Shown here piece by piece: positions 51,334-60,328 of a stretch of 64,000 nt of DNA (position 1 is the stretch's first letter; the number at the start of each line of letters is the position of its first letter). The position numbers were made by a program, and so were the translations under genes. The notes beneath the pieces are model-generated. The model saw only the letters and a program-made list of their open reading frames with translations, ran no database searches and was not told the DNA's origin. This DNA is from Methylocystis echinoides (lineage in GTDB: Bacteria > Pseudomonadota > Alphaproteobacteria > Rhizobiales > Beijerinckiaceae): positions 62,001 through 126,000 of the forward strand of contig NZ_CP156086.1 of the NCBI RefSeq assembly GCF_040687965.1, read 5' to 3'.

Positions 51334-52710
51334 ATGTCGAAGGCGACGCGGAAGATGGCGAAGGGCGCGGTTGTTTTGGCGTTGACGGCGACCGCGCCGG
51401 CCGTCGCCGAACCCAGCGTCTATCCGACGGGGGCGACCATTTACGATCCGGCGCGGGCGTATAATTCCTTTGTGCTCTTTACCGGCGGCGACGACGTCTC
51501 GAGGCTCATCGATCTTTCCGGCAAGGTCGTGCACGAATGGAAATATGCGGGCCAGCCCGTGACCTTCATCGATCCGGCGCTCATCGGCGGCCAGCGCGGC
51601 CATGTCTTCGTGACGCTCGAGAGCGAAGAAGGGAAGGGGACCGATCTCGTTCCGGGCCGCGTTCTCACGCGCATTCGAAAGACGGTCGGCGAAGTCGATT
51701 GGGACGGCAAGCCGGTCTGGCGATTCGGGCCGAGCGCGCCGGGCGGACGCGCGCAGCAGCATCACGACATTGCGCGGCTGCAAAACGGCAATACGCTCGT
51801 GCTCGCAAACGTTCTCTATCCTCTGCCGGGCTTCGCCGCGCCGCAGTCGCTCGACGACGTCGCCTATGAGGTCAACCCGGAAGGCGACATCGTCTGGACC
51901 TGGGCGGCCTCGGATCATCTCGACGAGATCGGCTTCACCGCCGAGGAACTGAAACTCATCAAGGCGACGAAGAACGCCGATTTCCTGCACGTCAACAATC
52001 TGAAGCCCGTCGGCCCCAATCACTGGTTCGACGAAGGCGACCAGCGCTTCGCGCCCGACAATCTCATCTTCGATTCGCGCTCGGCGAATTTCACCGCCAT
52101 CATCGATCGCAAGACGCGCAAGATCGTCTGGACGCTCGGGCCGCATTATCCGCCGATCTCGGAAGACGGGAGCACGACGTCGCGCAAGACGCCGCGGCCC
52201 GTGGACCAGATTTCCGGCCAGCACGACGCGCAGATCATTGCGAAGGGATTGCCGGGCGCCGGCAATCTTCTCGTCTTCGACAATCAGGGCGAGGCCGGCT
52301 ATCCGCATGCGGCGGTCAGTTACACGGGCGGGTCGCGCGTTCTCGAGATCAATCCGGTCACCAAGGAAATCGTCTGGCAATATACCGGCGCGAGCTCGGG
52401 CCAGCCCGGCTGGACGTTTCGCTCCACCCATATCAGCAACGCGCGGCGGCTGCCGAACGGCAATACTTTCATCGACGAAGGCCAGATCGGGCGCTTCTTC
52501 CAGGTGACGCCCAAGGGCGAGATCGTGTGGGAATATGTCAATCCCTATCCGCGCCGCGGCAAGGATGCGGAAACCGGCCGGCAGACCGTCAATCACGCCG
52601 TCTATCGCGCGGAGCCCGTTCCCTACGACTGGGCGCCGGCGGGGACGCCGCACAGCGAGACAGCCGTCGTTCCGCCCGAGAATGTCAATTTCCACCTTTC
52701 GTCGAAGTGA
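51334..52710 (+). CDS. Arylsulfotransferase (AssT)-like protein
   Basis: A 458-residue exported protein of the aryl-sulfate sulfotransferase/PQQ-like propeller family. Repeats with HDIARLQNGNTLVLAN, DIVWTWAASDHLDEIG, KIVWTLGPHYPP, QHDAQIIAKGLPGAGNLLVFDNQG and EIVWEYVNP are visible. AssT enzymes transfer sulfate between phenolic compounds using an active-site histidine; candidates here are His in QQHHDIAR or SGQHDAQ. The start ATG 51334 follows CGGAGG. The 58-residue gene follows after 13 bases. A sulfatase lies 14 kb away. Confidence 0.87.
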   Translation: MSKATRKMAKGAVVLALTATAPAVAEPSVYPTGATIYDPARAYNSFVLFTGGDDVSRLIDLSGKVVHEWKYAGQPVTFIDPALIGGQRGHVFVTLESEEGKGTDLVPGRVLTRIRKTVGEVDWDGKPVWRFGPSAPGGRAQQHHDIARLQNGNTLVLANVLYPLPGFAAPQSLDDVAYEVNPEGDIVWTWAASDHLDEIGFTAEELKLIKATKNADFLHVNNLKPVGPNHWFDEGDQRFAPDNLIFDSRSANFTAIIDRKTRKIVWTLGPHYPPISEDGSTTSRKTPRPVDQISGQHDAQIIAKGLPGAGNLLVFDNQGEAGYPHAAVSYTGGSRVLEINPVTKEIVWQYTGASSGQPGWTFRSTHISNARRLPNGNTFIDEGQIGRFFQVTPKGEIVWEYVNPYPRRGKDAETGRQTVNHAVYRAEPVPYDWAPAGTPHSETAVVPPENVNFHLSSK

Positions 52711-52723
52711 AGGAGCGCGCCCG

Positions 52724-52900
52724 ATGTTCCATGTCTATCTGATCAAGATCGCCGCATCGCCGGTCGGCGTCGTCGCGCGCTCGCCGGAAGGATTCCGCTT
52801 CTACGCCATGGCGCGCCATTTCACCGCGCTCGAAAATCTTATTTTCGACAGCGCGGAGGACGCCAGAGCCGCCGCGATGATCCTATCGGAGAGCCGGTGA
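52724..52900 (+). CDS. Hypothetical small protein downstream of the AssT-like gene
   Basis: A 58-residue protein, MFHVYLIKIAASPVGVVARS and a short Ala-rich tail. AAGGAGCGCG precedes ATG 52724, and the gene is cotranscribed with the sulfotransferase-like gene. No family recognised. Confidence 0.65.
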   Translation: MFHVYLIKIAASPVGVVARSPEGFRFYAMARHFTALENLIFDSAEDARAAAMILSESR

Positions 52901-53502
52901 GGATGCGCGGAATAACGCGGCCTCGTCCTTCGAGACGCCGCCTTCGGCGGCTCCTCAGGATGAGGACTGAGCGTTCGAAGAGAGTTGAAAAAGCCCCTCA
53001 TGCTGAGGAGTGCGCAGCAGGCGTCTCGAAGCACGAGGGGCTCCTCGGGATGAGGCCTGAGCGTTCGAAGATGGTTGCAAAAAGCCCCTCATGCTGAGGA
53101 GCCTGCGCAGCAGGCGTCTCGAAGCACGAGGGGCTCCTGGGGATGAGGCCTGAGCGTTCGAGGATGGTTGCAAAAAGCAAAAAGCCCCTCATGCTGAGGA
53201 GTGCGCAGCAGGCGTCTCGAAGCAAGAGGGGCTCCTCGGGATGAGGCCTGAGCGTTCGAAGATGGTTGCAAAAAGCCCCTCATGCTGAGGAGCCTGCGCA
53301 GCAGGCGTCTCGAAGCAGGAGGGCTCCTCGCCCTTCGAGACGCCGCCGTCGGCGGCTCCTCAGGATGAGGCCTGAGCGTTTGAGGATGGTTGCAAAAAGC
53401 CCCTCATGCTGAGGAGCCTGCGCAGCAGGCGTCTCGAAGCACGAGGGGCGTCAAGACGCAGTTCGGCCACAGCAGGCCGCCGCGCATTTCAGGAGACGTT
53501 CG
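52901..53502 (+). repeat. Tandem array of palindromic Hyphomicrobiales-type repeats
   Basis: Five copies of a 47-49-base palindromic element begin at 52994, 53085, 53185, 53276 and 53400. Each starts CCCCTCATGCTGAGGAG and ends GCGTCTCGAAGCACGAGGGG or a variant. Between them lie related arms (CTCCTCGGGATGAGGCCTGA) and a spacer GCGTTCGAAGATGGTTGC. The period is 91-124 bases. Such elements are the common dispersed REP-like repeats of Rhizobiales and can form hairpins. There is no CRISPR character: spacers are themselves repeated. The final 54 bases are the promoter region of the cupin gene. Confidence 0.85.
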
Positions 53503-54003
53503 ATGAAAGGTTCCGTCTCGGCGCCGCTCGCCGCCGCGCTCGTCGCGTCTGCGGCGTTCGCCGCCCTCGCTCTCCCGGTCGGCGCGGAGACCGACGGGGG
53601 CTTCCTCCGCCTGCTTCCCGAACAGGTCCCGTTCAAATCGCCGCTCGGCGCCGGGCCGTCGCAGGCGGTGATCTACGGCGACCCGTCCAAGCCCGGCGTC
53701 TACGTCGTGCGCAACCGCTTTCCGCCGGGGGCGCATTCCAGCCCGCATTTTCACTCGCAGGATCGCCACGCCACGGTCATCAAGGGCGTCTGGTGGACGG
53801 GCGTCGGCGAGAAGCTCGATTTCGCGGCCGCCACGCCCTTGAAGGCCGGCTCCTACATGCTGCATCCGGCCAATGGCGTACATTGGGACGGCGCGGGGGA
53901 CGAGGAGGTCATCGTCCAGATCGTCGGCGTCGGCCCCGTCACGACGACGCCGGTCGGACCCCGCGACGCGCCGGACAACTGGCCGAAGCCGAAAACCGAC
54001 TGA
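53503..54003 (+). CDS. Exported cupin-domain protein
   Basis: A 166-residue cupin with a signal peptide (LAAALVASAAFAALALPVGAE). The metal-binding motif is HSSPHFHSQDRHATVIKG, and the second motif includes LHPANGVHWDG. The metal and substrate are unknown. AGGAGACGTTCG precedes the start. It converges within 2 bases with the Rrf2 gene. Confidence 0.85.
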   Translation: MKGSVSAPLAAALVASAAFAALALPVGAETDGGFLRLLPEQVPFKSPLGAGPSQAVIYGDPSKPGVYVVRNRFPPGAHSSPHFHSQDRHATVIKGVWWTGVGEKLDFAAATPLKAGSYMLHPANGVHWDGAGDEEVIVQIVGVGPVTTTPVGPRDAPDNWPKPKTD

Positions 54004-54004
54004 C

Positions 54005-54439
54005 TTATCGCAGCAGATGCGCGTCGCGATTGCCGCGATTGCAGAGCGCCGAAATCGTCGTGCGGTCGAGGATCAGCGCGATCGAGTCGCGCACGTCGAG
54101 CATGATGTCACGGATGGCGCAGGCGTCCTCGTCCGGGCAATCGGCGCAGCGCTGATAGGCGGTGCGGCTCGCGCAGGCGATCGGCGCCAGCGGTCCGTCG
54201 AGAATGCGGATGATCTGCCCGACGGTGATTTTCTCGGCGGGGCGGGCCAGATGATAGCCGCCCCCTTTGCCCTTGCGGCTGTTGAGAATGCCGGCGTTGC
54301 GCAGTTCGACGAGAATGGCGTCGAGGAATTTTCTCGGAATATTGTTTGCGGCCGCAATATCTCCGGCGAGGCACTTTCCCTCCGCCGAGGTGATGTGCAT
54401 CAGCGCCTTCAGGCCGTATTTCGCTTTGTTCGAGAGCAT
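54005..54439 (-). CDS. Rrf2-family [Fe-S] transcriptional regulator
   Basis: A 144-residue Rrf2 regulator. The winged HTH (MLSNKAKYGLKALMHITSAEGKCLAGDIAAANNIPRKFLDAILVELRNAGILNSRKGKGGGYHLARP) is followed by a Cys cluster CASRTAYQRCADCPDEDAC that should hold an iron-sulfur cluster. This is the IscR/NsrR type of sensor for iron, sulfur or redox state. It lies just downstream of exbD on the same strand, so it may control the TonB system upstream. The ATG 54439 is used; a longer frame upstream is unsupported by a ribosome site. Confidence 0.9.
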   Translation of the reverse strand: MLSNKAKYGLKALMHITSAEGKCLAGDIAAANNIPRKFLDAILVELRNAGILNSRKGKGGGYHLARPAEKITVGQIIRILDGPLAPIACASRTAYQRCADCPDEDACAIRDIMLDVRDSIALILDRTTISALCNRGNRDAHLLR

Positions 54440-54607
54440 GGTGAACTTCAAGGCCCCGGGCGGGCCTCCTTGCCGGATCGTTGACGCGGGGGCGCGGCTT
54501 TGTCCGCGCATGTTTATCGACCCGGTATATATGAAATTATCAGCAAAAGCTAAAGTCTCGACGGCCGAAACGGCCGAGGCGTTCTCGAACTCCAAAAGAA
54601 CAAGACG

Positions 54608-54663
54608 TCCCGGGAGGGGGGCGCGCCGCCAGGACGGCGGCGGCCGCGCCTCCCGGCCCGGGA
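54608..54663 (-). terminator. Hairpin downstream of exbD
   Basis: A long, GC-rich imperfect stem has arms around TCCCGGGAGG and its complement, flanking an inner GCCGCC stem. It lies after exbD and is followed on the minus strand by a T-rich stretch (CTTGTTCTTTTGG). It probably ends the tonB-exbB-exbD transcript. Confidence 0.5.
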
Positions 54664-54675
54664 CCTTCGCGCGCC

Positions 54676-55131
54676 TTATTGCCCCGCCGCGGCGGCGCGG
54701 GGGCCCGAGGCGCCGCCCTCGGAGACGAGGGCGACCTTTACGTAGCCGGCGGCGTTGATCACGCCCATGGCCTCGGCGACCTTGCCATAGGCGACGGCCT
54801 TGTCGGCGCGGACATGGATGCGGCGGTCCTTGTTGTTCTCGCTGTTCGCCTTGAGCGCGACGAGCAGCCCTTCGACCCCGGACGCTTCCTTCTTGTCGAC
54901 GAAATAGGAGCCGCTGGCGTCGACGCTCACCACGATCGGCGGCTGCTGATCGTTGAGCTGCTTCGCCTGGGTCTTCGGCAGATCGACCGGGATGCCGGAG
55001 GTCATGAGCGGCGCCGCCACCATGAAGACGATGAGCAGCACCAGCATGACGTCGACGAGCGGCGTGACGTTGATGTCCGCGATCGGCTGCGAGTCGAATT
55101 CGGAATCGTGCTTACGCAACGCGAAGGCCAT
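54676..55131 (-). CDS. exbD: ExbD/TolR-family protein
   Basis: A 151-residue ExbD. The single N-terminal helix carries the functional Asp27 in [18 protein letters not shown]. The periplasmic domain includes [36 protein letters not shown]. With ExbB it uses the proton gradient to energise TonB. It overlaps the 3' end of exbB by 20 bases. Confidence 0.92.
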   Translation of the reverse strand: MAFALRKHDSEFDSQPIADINVTPLVDVMLVLLIVFMVAAPLMTSGIPVDLPKTQAKQLNDQQPPIVVSVDASGSYFVDKKEASGVEGLLVALKANSENNKDRRIHVRADKAVAYGKVAEAMGVINAAGYVKVALVSEGGASGPRAAAAGQ

Positions 55132-55855
55132 TGCGCTCTCCTCTCTTTGACAGCTGACGGGACAGTTCGACCTCGAAGACGCCGACGAAGGCGGTGAGGC
55201 GCTTGCCATAGGCGCCGATGTCGGTGCTGATGCGATTGTAGAAAATCACCGCCGGAATGGCCGCGACGAGGCCGAGCGCGGTCGCAAACAGCGCTTCGGC
55301 GATGCCCGGCGCAACGACCGCGAGGCTGGTGTTGTTGGAGGCGGCGATGCCCTGGAAGGAGTTCATGATGCCCCAGACCGTGCCGAAGAGGCCGACGAAG
55401 GGCGCGACCGCGCCGATCGTCGCAAGGCCCGGCAGCCGCGCCTGCAATTGATCGAGGGCGCTCGAGCTCGCGAGCTGGGCGACGCGATGCACGCGCTCCT
55501 GAAGCGAGTCGCGCTGCGCCTCCGTATAGACGAGGTCGGCGGAGCGCGTCTGCTCGTCGACCATGGCCGTATAGACCTGCACCAGCGGATCGCTCGGCGC
55601 GGCGTCGGCGAAACTCTCGGCGACCGCCGCGACCGGAAGCCCGCCCTGAATGCTGGCGACGAGCCTGTCGGCGCGCTTATGCAGAATGCGCAGGCGCACG
55701 AGCTTTTCCGCGATCACCGCCCACCCCCAGGCCGAAGCGATGATGAGAAGGACGATAACGCTTTTGACGATCGCGTCGGCTTGAAGGAAAAGTTCGATCG
55801 GCGACAACGTATGCGCAAGCGCCGCCGAAGCTGTCGTGGAGACTGGATCCGCCAT
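55112..55855 (-). CDS. exbB: ExbB/TolQ-family proton channel protein
   Basis: A 247-residue MotA/TolQ/ExbB protein. Three membrane helices are visible, with the conserved [23 protein letters not shown] and [25 protein letters not shown]. It forms the stator of the TonB complex. The start ATG 55855 follows AAAGG. It lies 23 bases downstream of tonB. Confidence 0.93.
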   Translation of the reverse strand: MADPVSTTASAALAHTLSPIELFLQADAIVKSVIVLLIIASAWGWAVIAEKLVRLRILHKRADRLVASIQGGLPVAAVAESFADAAPSDPLVQVYTAMVDEQTRSADLVYTEAQRDSLQERVHRVAQLASSSALDQLQARLPGLATIGAVAPFVGLFGTVWGIMNSFQGIAASNNTSLAVVAPGIAEALFATALGLVAAIPAVIFYNRISTDIGAYGKRLTAFVGVFEVELSRQLSKRGERNGLRVA

Positions 55856-55878
55856 GTAAATTGCCTTTCTCGTGACTC

Positions 55879-56649
55879 TTAAGGGCTGAAGGTGAAGGCG
55901 CCGGAGAGCGACACCGGCTTTCCGGGCGCGGCGACCGAGCCGCAGCGGGCGCCGAGGCGGTTCGCGACGGCGTCGAAGGGGCCAATGCCCGAAGGCGAAA
56001 TCGAGAAGGAGGTCATCGAGCCCGTCGCGCTGAACGAGGCGTGATAGGCGATATGCGCGGTGCGCGGCGCCATGGCTTCGGGATAGGCGTTCGCCGCCGC
56101 GCGCTGCATGCAGGCGTGGAACTGGTTGGCGATCGCGGACGGCGTCGCGCCGGGCGGCGCCGCTGGCGCGCGAACGGCGGGCGCGTCGGTCCGAGCGCCC
56201 GTCGGGGCCGCCGCGCGCGGCTGGGCGGGCGCGGGCTTCGCGTCATTGCGCGGCCGCGGCTCGACCTTTTTTTCGACTTTGGGCTTTTCGACCGGCTTGG
56301 GTTTGGGGGCCTCTTCGACCGGCGCAATCGGGTCCAGCATCGGCGGCGGCGGCTCGGGGAGCGTCAGCTCCTCCGGTTCGGGCAGAACGTCTTCCGGCGG
56401 CGGCTCCTCCGCCGGCAGCGGGGCCAGTTCGATGACCTGCTGCTCTTCGATCGCGACTTCCGCCGCCTTGAAGGACAATGTCACGGTGAGGCCGAGCAGC
56501 AGCGCGTAGATGGCGGCGGCGGCGAGCTGCGCCTTGTAGTGCGGGCGGTCCGGCGTTGGTTGAAGCAGGCCCTGCACGCCGTGCGGGTTCGAGGAGAACG
56601 GAGCATCCGCGACTGCGTCTTCCAAATCCGCTGCAACAGCTGTCGCCAT
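55879..56649 (-). CDS. tonB: TonB-like energy transducer
   Basis: A 256-residue TonB-like protein. A single N-terminal helix (AAAIYALLLGLTVTLSFKAA) is followed by a long Pro/Glu/Lys-rich linker (LPEPEELTLPEPPPPMLDP, KPKPVEKPKVEKKVEP). The C-terminal periplasmic domain has FHACMQRAAANAYPEAM and ends SLSGAFTFSP. The linker and C-domain with the conserved YP pair are typical of TonB. It energises the TonB-dependent receptor upstream. Confidence 0.85.
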   Translation of the reverse strand: MATAVAADLEDAVADAPFSSNPHGVQGLLQPTPDRPHYKAQLAAAAIYALLLGLTVTLSFKAAEVAIEEQQVIELAPLPAEEPPPEDVLPEPEELTLPEPPPPMLDPIAPVEEAPKPKPVEKPKVEKKVEPRPRNDAKPAPAQPRAAAPTGARTDAPAVRAPAAPPGATPSAIANQFHACMQRAAANAYPEAMAPRTAHIAYHASFSATGSMTSFSISPSGIGPFDAVANRLGARCGSVAAPGKPVSLSGAFTFSP

Positions 56650-56829
56650 CTGAAACGCCCTCTTTCTCGAAGCTCGGAGCCTCCGTTTGAGTAACCGATA
56701 AATCCTATAGACGCAATATAGAAAGTGACGGCGCCTCTGCGCGACTTTTGAGCGTTCCCCCAATGAATCACGGGCCCGAAGCGTTTCCGCCTCGAGCCCG
56801 CGTGAGGTTTTTCTAAGTGGTTTTGCAGG

Positions 56830-57576
56830 TTATTGGGGCAGCACAGGCGCCGCGGCGGGCGCGCCGGCGGCGAAATGGTAATTGACGCCGCCGCGCACGA
56901 TATGACCCTGGCTCGAGACATTGGCGCCGAAGACGCCGACAGGCGTCGTGTAGGAAACGCCGGTGTCGGCGAGCCAGGCGTAGAGATATTCGCCCTTGAC
57001 CGAAATGCGGTCGCTCCAGGCGTATTCGAAACCGGCGCCGGCGGCCCATCCAGGCCGGACGGTCGGGCCGTTGTTGATGCGGCCATAGGCCAGCGGCGCG
57101 TAAGACGTCACGCTGTTCGGCAGAAAATTCGTGCCATAGGCGAGCCCGCCGCTCACGAACAGCAGCCAGCGCGGCGCGACGGCGTAGCCGACGCGGCCGC
57201 GGACCGTGCCGAGCACGCCGGCGTTGGTGGCGCTTGGATAAACATTCCCGGTGAAACCGGCTCGGATGACGCCGCGGTAGCCGATATCCGCTTCCAGGCC
57301 GAGAAGGATCGTTTCCGTCCACTGATAATTATAGCCGAGCGCGCCGCCGCCGACGAAGGCCGCGCCGCGCAACGGCGTCTGGTTGCCGAGCGTGAAGGAG
57401 CCTTCGCCGAGCAGCGCGCCTGCATAGCCGCCGATATAGCCGCCCTGCCAGCTGAAGACTGGCGGGGGCGGCGGCGGGGGCGGCGCTTTGGCGTTGGGAA
57501 GATCGGCGGCGCGCGCGCCGCTCGCGGCGAGGGCGAAGGCGAGGGCGGCGAGGCGCAGGCAAGTTGGACGGTTCAT
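56830..57576 (-). CDS. Omp25/31-type outer-membrane protein
   Basis: A 248-residue small beta-barrel with signal peptide. FSWQGGYIGGYAGALLGEGSFT begins the first strand and LKGEYLYAW-type late strand SVKGEYLYAWL is visible, ending GGVNYHFAAG. Such proteins are structural or porin-like in Rhizobiales. It lies between the receptor gene and tonB on the same strand, so it may be part of the same operon. Confidence 0.85.
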   Translation of the reverse strand: MNRPTCLRLAALAFALAASGARAADLPNAKAPPPPPPPPVFSWQGGYIGGYAGALLGEGSFTLGNQTPLRGAAFVGGGALGYNYQWTETILLGLEADIGYRGVIRAGFTGNVYPSATNAGVLGTVRGRVGYAVAPRWLLFVSGGLAYGTNFLPNSVTSYAPLAYGRINNGPTVRPGWAAGAGFEYAWSDRISVKGEYLYAWLADTGVSYTTPVGVFGANVSSQGHIVRGGVNYHFAAGAPAAAPVLPQ

Positions 57577-57601
57577 GCGGGAAACTCCTCGAGAGGAAGG
57601 G

Positions 57602-60067
57602 TCAGTAAAGCTTGATGCGGAGCGTGGCGCCGAAAGTGCGGGGGTTGAGGGCCGAGAAGGTCACGGTCGAGAACGAACCGTTCGAGCCGCCGGACCCCAC
57701 GGTCTGCGCGATGAAGACGCGTTCGTTGAGCAGATTGCGGACCCACAGGTTGAAGCTGTAGCCCTCGTCATCCGTCTTGAGGCCGACGCCGGCGTTCCAG
57801 ATCGCGTAGGCGGGCATGAACAGCGGATAGACCGAATTGGGGTTGGAAAGCTGCGTCTTTGCGCTCCACGCCGCGTTCGAATAGGAAAACAGCGTGACCG
57901 GACCCGCAAAGCCATAATCACGCAGGACGGGCCCGAGCGGATATTCGTGGTTGAAGCCGACATTGCCGGAAACGGGCGCCACGGGATTATTGCCGGAGAC
58001 GCCGCCGGTGATGCTGTGTCCGGAAAGGCTCATGTAAAGCGGCGCCGGCGCGCCATTGACGTTGGAGGACGCCGGCCACAGCCACTCGGCGGGCGCGGCC
58101 GCCTTGGCGTAATCGACATATTGCGCATTGGTGTAAGCGCCCGCAAAAGTAAACCACAGGCGGTCGATCGGGCTCCAGCGCCCATCGAATTCAAAGCCGC
58201 GCAGACGCACATGTCCTATGTTGCCAAGAAAATTCTTGCGGATCGGCACGCCGTTGACGTCGGTGTAATCGGTGTTCACCAGCACCGACTGGAAATCGAA
58301 AATATCGTTCCAATAGAGGTTGGCGTTGACGATGAGCCGGTTGTCGAGCCAGTTCGTTTTCACGCCGAGTTCGTAGTCCCAGGAGACTTCCGGCTTGGTG
58401 ATGACCGGCTGCCAGGCCTGAAACACGCCCCGGCTGTTCAAGATGGGCAGGGCCTGCGTGTTGACCGCGCCGGACTTCTCGCCGCGGGCGACGGAGCCAT
58501 AGGCCATCACATTCTCATTGAACCGATAGGAGGGGTTGAACAGTCCGGAGAGCGAATTGACGGTTTTGCGCTGACCGCCCGTGTCGAAATAGGTCGTGCC
58601 GCCCGTCGCCTGACTGACCGCCGCGATCTGATTGAAATTGGTCAGGCCCTGGATCCATCCGAAATTGGAGCCTTCGCGGATTTCATAGGTGTCGCGCAGG
58701 CCCGCGGTCACCGCCCATTGTTCGTCGATATGCCAGGTCGCCTGGGCGAAGGCCGCCGTGCTGAAGGTGCGCGCCTTGCCGTCGTTGCGATAGGAGAGCC
58801 CCCACAGGTTGAACGGATTGGCGTTGAAGTTGTTGGAGAACCATTGCGAGGCGTCGGAGCCGTAGTCGACGTGATTGTAGGAGAAGACCTTTTCATAGAG
58901 ATTATAATTGCCGATCGTCCACTCGAGCTCCTGCCCGGCGGGCGACGCGAGCCGCGTCTCGTGCGAATATTGATCCACCCAGACGTCATAGGCGTTGCTG
59001 CTGATGTCTAAGAGATTATTGCCGGTTGAGTTATTGGGATGCAGCGTGAATTCGCGCCAGGCGCTGACCGCCGTCAGCGTATTGTCGCCGATCTGATAGT
59101 TCACCTCGTTCGAGGCGCCCGTGGTTCTCTGATCGAGTTTGCCCAGGCGGGTCATATAGGGCCGGTAGGGGTTGTAGGTGAGAATGGGTTGCCGCAAACG
59201 CGTCGCGACATTCTGCGAATAGGTCGTCGCCCGGGTTCCGTTCGCCCATAGCGGAAACGAGTCGCCAATAATGCCGGCGTAATTGTTGTATTCGTCGGAA
59301 CGCAGCCGGTCGAAGATCAGGCGGTCGGTGAAATTGTCGCCGACGTAAAGCAGCTGCCCGCGAACGCCCCAGCGATTATTGTCGAGAAGCTGCTGGCTGT
59401 TGAACTGATTGTTGATCCAGCCGTTGCCGCGGTCGTAATACATGGTGACGCGATAGGCGAGCTTGTCGTCGATGATCGGCCCGGTGACGTTCAATTTCTG
59501 AGTGACGCGGTCGTAATTGCCGAAGGTCGTTTCAGAGGTGGCCGAACGCGCGAAGGCCGGGAGCTGCGTGCGAATGACGACGGCGCCGACGGTGGTGTTC
59601 TTGCCGAGCAGCGTGCCTTGCGGTCCGCGCGCGACCTCGAAAGACTGCAGGTCGACGAAATCCGCCCATTGGAAGCCGACGTGGGTGTAGAAGACATTGT
59701 CGACGATGAGGCCGACCGCCGATTCAGAACCATCCGCGCCGCCGGAGATGCCGGAAATGCCGCGAATCGACATGGCGGAGGTGCGCGGATTGGTGATCGA
59801 CGGAACGAAATTCGGCACTTTCTGCGCGAAGTCCTGCAGGCGCTCGAGCCGTTCCCTTTCCTGCGTCTTGGCGCCGACGACGCTGACCGGCAGCGGCACG
59901 TCCTGCGCCTTTTCCTCACGCTGGCGGGCGGTGACTTTCACCTCTTCGACCTGCGCGTCCTCCGCCTGCGCGGTTGCGACGGCGATGACGCCGCCCATGA
60001 AGGCGAGCGGCGCAAGTCCGACGCCCGAGAGAAGCTTCCTGCGAAACGCCGTAGCGCTGCACGTCAT
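57602..60067 (-). CDS. TonB-dependent receptor
   Basis: An 821-residue outer-membrane receptor. After a signal peptide, the plug domain contains EVKVTARQREEKAQDVPLPVSVV (TonB-box-like and start of plug) and DNVFYTHVGFQW, VARGPQGTLLGKNTTVGAV. The barrel ends LNPRTFGATLRIKLY with a terminal Tyr. Residues GPQGTLLGKNT are standard for the plug. The substrate is unknown; the FecA/siderophore branch is possible, but the lack of iron-uptake genes nearby leaves this open. ATG 60067 follows GGAG. Together with the genes downstream it makes a complete uptake module. Confidence 0.92.
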   Translation of the reverse strand: MTCSATAFRRKLLSGVGLAPLAFMGGVIAVATAQAEDAQVEEVKVTARQREEKAQDVPLPVSVVGAKTQERERLERLQDFAQKVPNFVPSITNPRTSAMSIRGISGISGGADGSESAVGLIVDNVFYTHVGFQWADFVDLQSFEVARGPQGTLLGKNTTVGAVVIRTQLPAFARSATSETTFGNYDRVTQKLNVTGPIIDDKLAYRVTMYYDRGNGWINNQFNSQQLLDNNRWGVRGQLLYVGDNFTDRLIFDRLRSDEYNNYAGIIGDSFPLWANGTRATTYSQNVATRLRQPILTYNPYRPYMTRLGKLDQRTTGASNEVNYQIGDNTLTAVSAWREFTLHPNNSTGNNLLDISSNAYDVWVDQYSHETRLASPAGQELEWTIGNYNLYEKVFSYNHVDYGSDASQWFSNNFNANPFNLWGLSYRNDGKARTFSTAAFAQATWHIDEQWAVTAGLRDTYEIREGSNFGWIQGLTNFNQIAAVSQATGGTTYFDTGGQRKTVNSLSGLFNPSYRFNENVMAYGSVARGEKSGAVNTQALPILNSRGVFQAWQPVITKPEVSWDYELGVKTNWLDNRLIVNANLYWNDIFDFQSVLVNTDYTDVNGVPIRKNFLGNIGHVRLRGFEFDGRWSPIDRLWFTFAGAYTNAQYVDYAKAAAPAEWLWPASSNVNGAPAPLYMSLSGHSITGGVSGNNPVAPVSGNVGFNHEYPLGPVLRDYGFAGPVTLFSYSNAAWSAKTQLSNPNSVYPLFMPAYAIWNAGVGLKTDDEGYSFNLWVRNLLNERVFIAQTVGSGGSNGSFSTVTFSALNPRTFGATLRIKLY

Positions 60068-60101
60068 GTTTAACTCCACGCCCTTGTGCCGACTGGCCGA
60101 T

Positions 60102-60119
60102 TAGTTGATCTACTAACTA
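60102..60119. promoter_or_regulatory. Dyad upstream of the TonB-dependent receptor
   Basis: TAGTT-N8-AACTA lies about 35 bases before the receptor start. Nearby AT-rich sequence fits a promoter. It is a candidate operator; Rrf2 control is only a guess. Confidence 0.35.
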
Positions 60120-60228
60120 TGTAGGATTAAAGAGCCTGGTCAAGCTCGCTCGGGGGATTTCGGGGCGCGTCGCGGCTTGCGTCGGCGTTTTTTCTACTCA
60201 GTTGCAAATTAGCAACAAATGCAGCATG

Positions 60229-60263
60229 AAAAACAAAAGCCGCGCTCTTTGGCGGAGCGCGGC
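60229..60263 (-). terminator. Intrinsic terminator after the periplasmic redox operon
   Basis: A perfect 9-bp stem GCCGCGCTC/GAGCGCGGC with a 7-base loop is followed on the minus strand by TTTTGTTTTT. It ends the transcript of the cytochrome b561 gene, before the TonB-dependent receptor's promoter region. Confidence 0.8.
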
Positions 60264-60328
60264 CCAGGGTCGGCGATCAGCGGGGCCAGTCGTCGCCCGC
60301 CCTTATTAATCATAGTTTTGGAGTAGAG

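Noticed and set aside
52994-53448. CRISPR array
   Set aside because: The units are palindromic, spacers are repeated and there are no cas genes, so it is a REP-like array.
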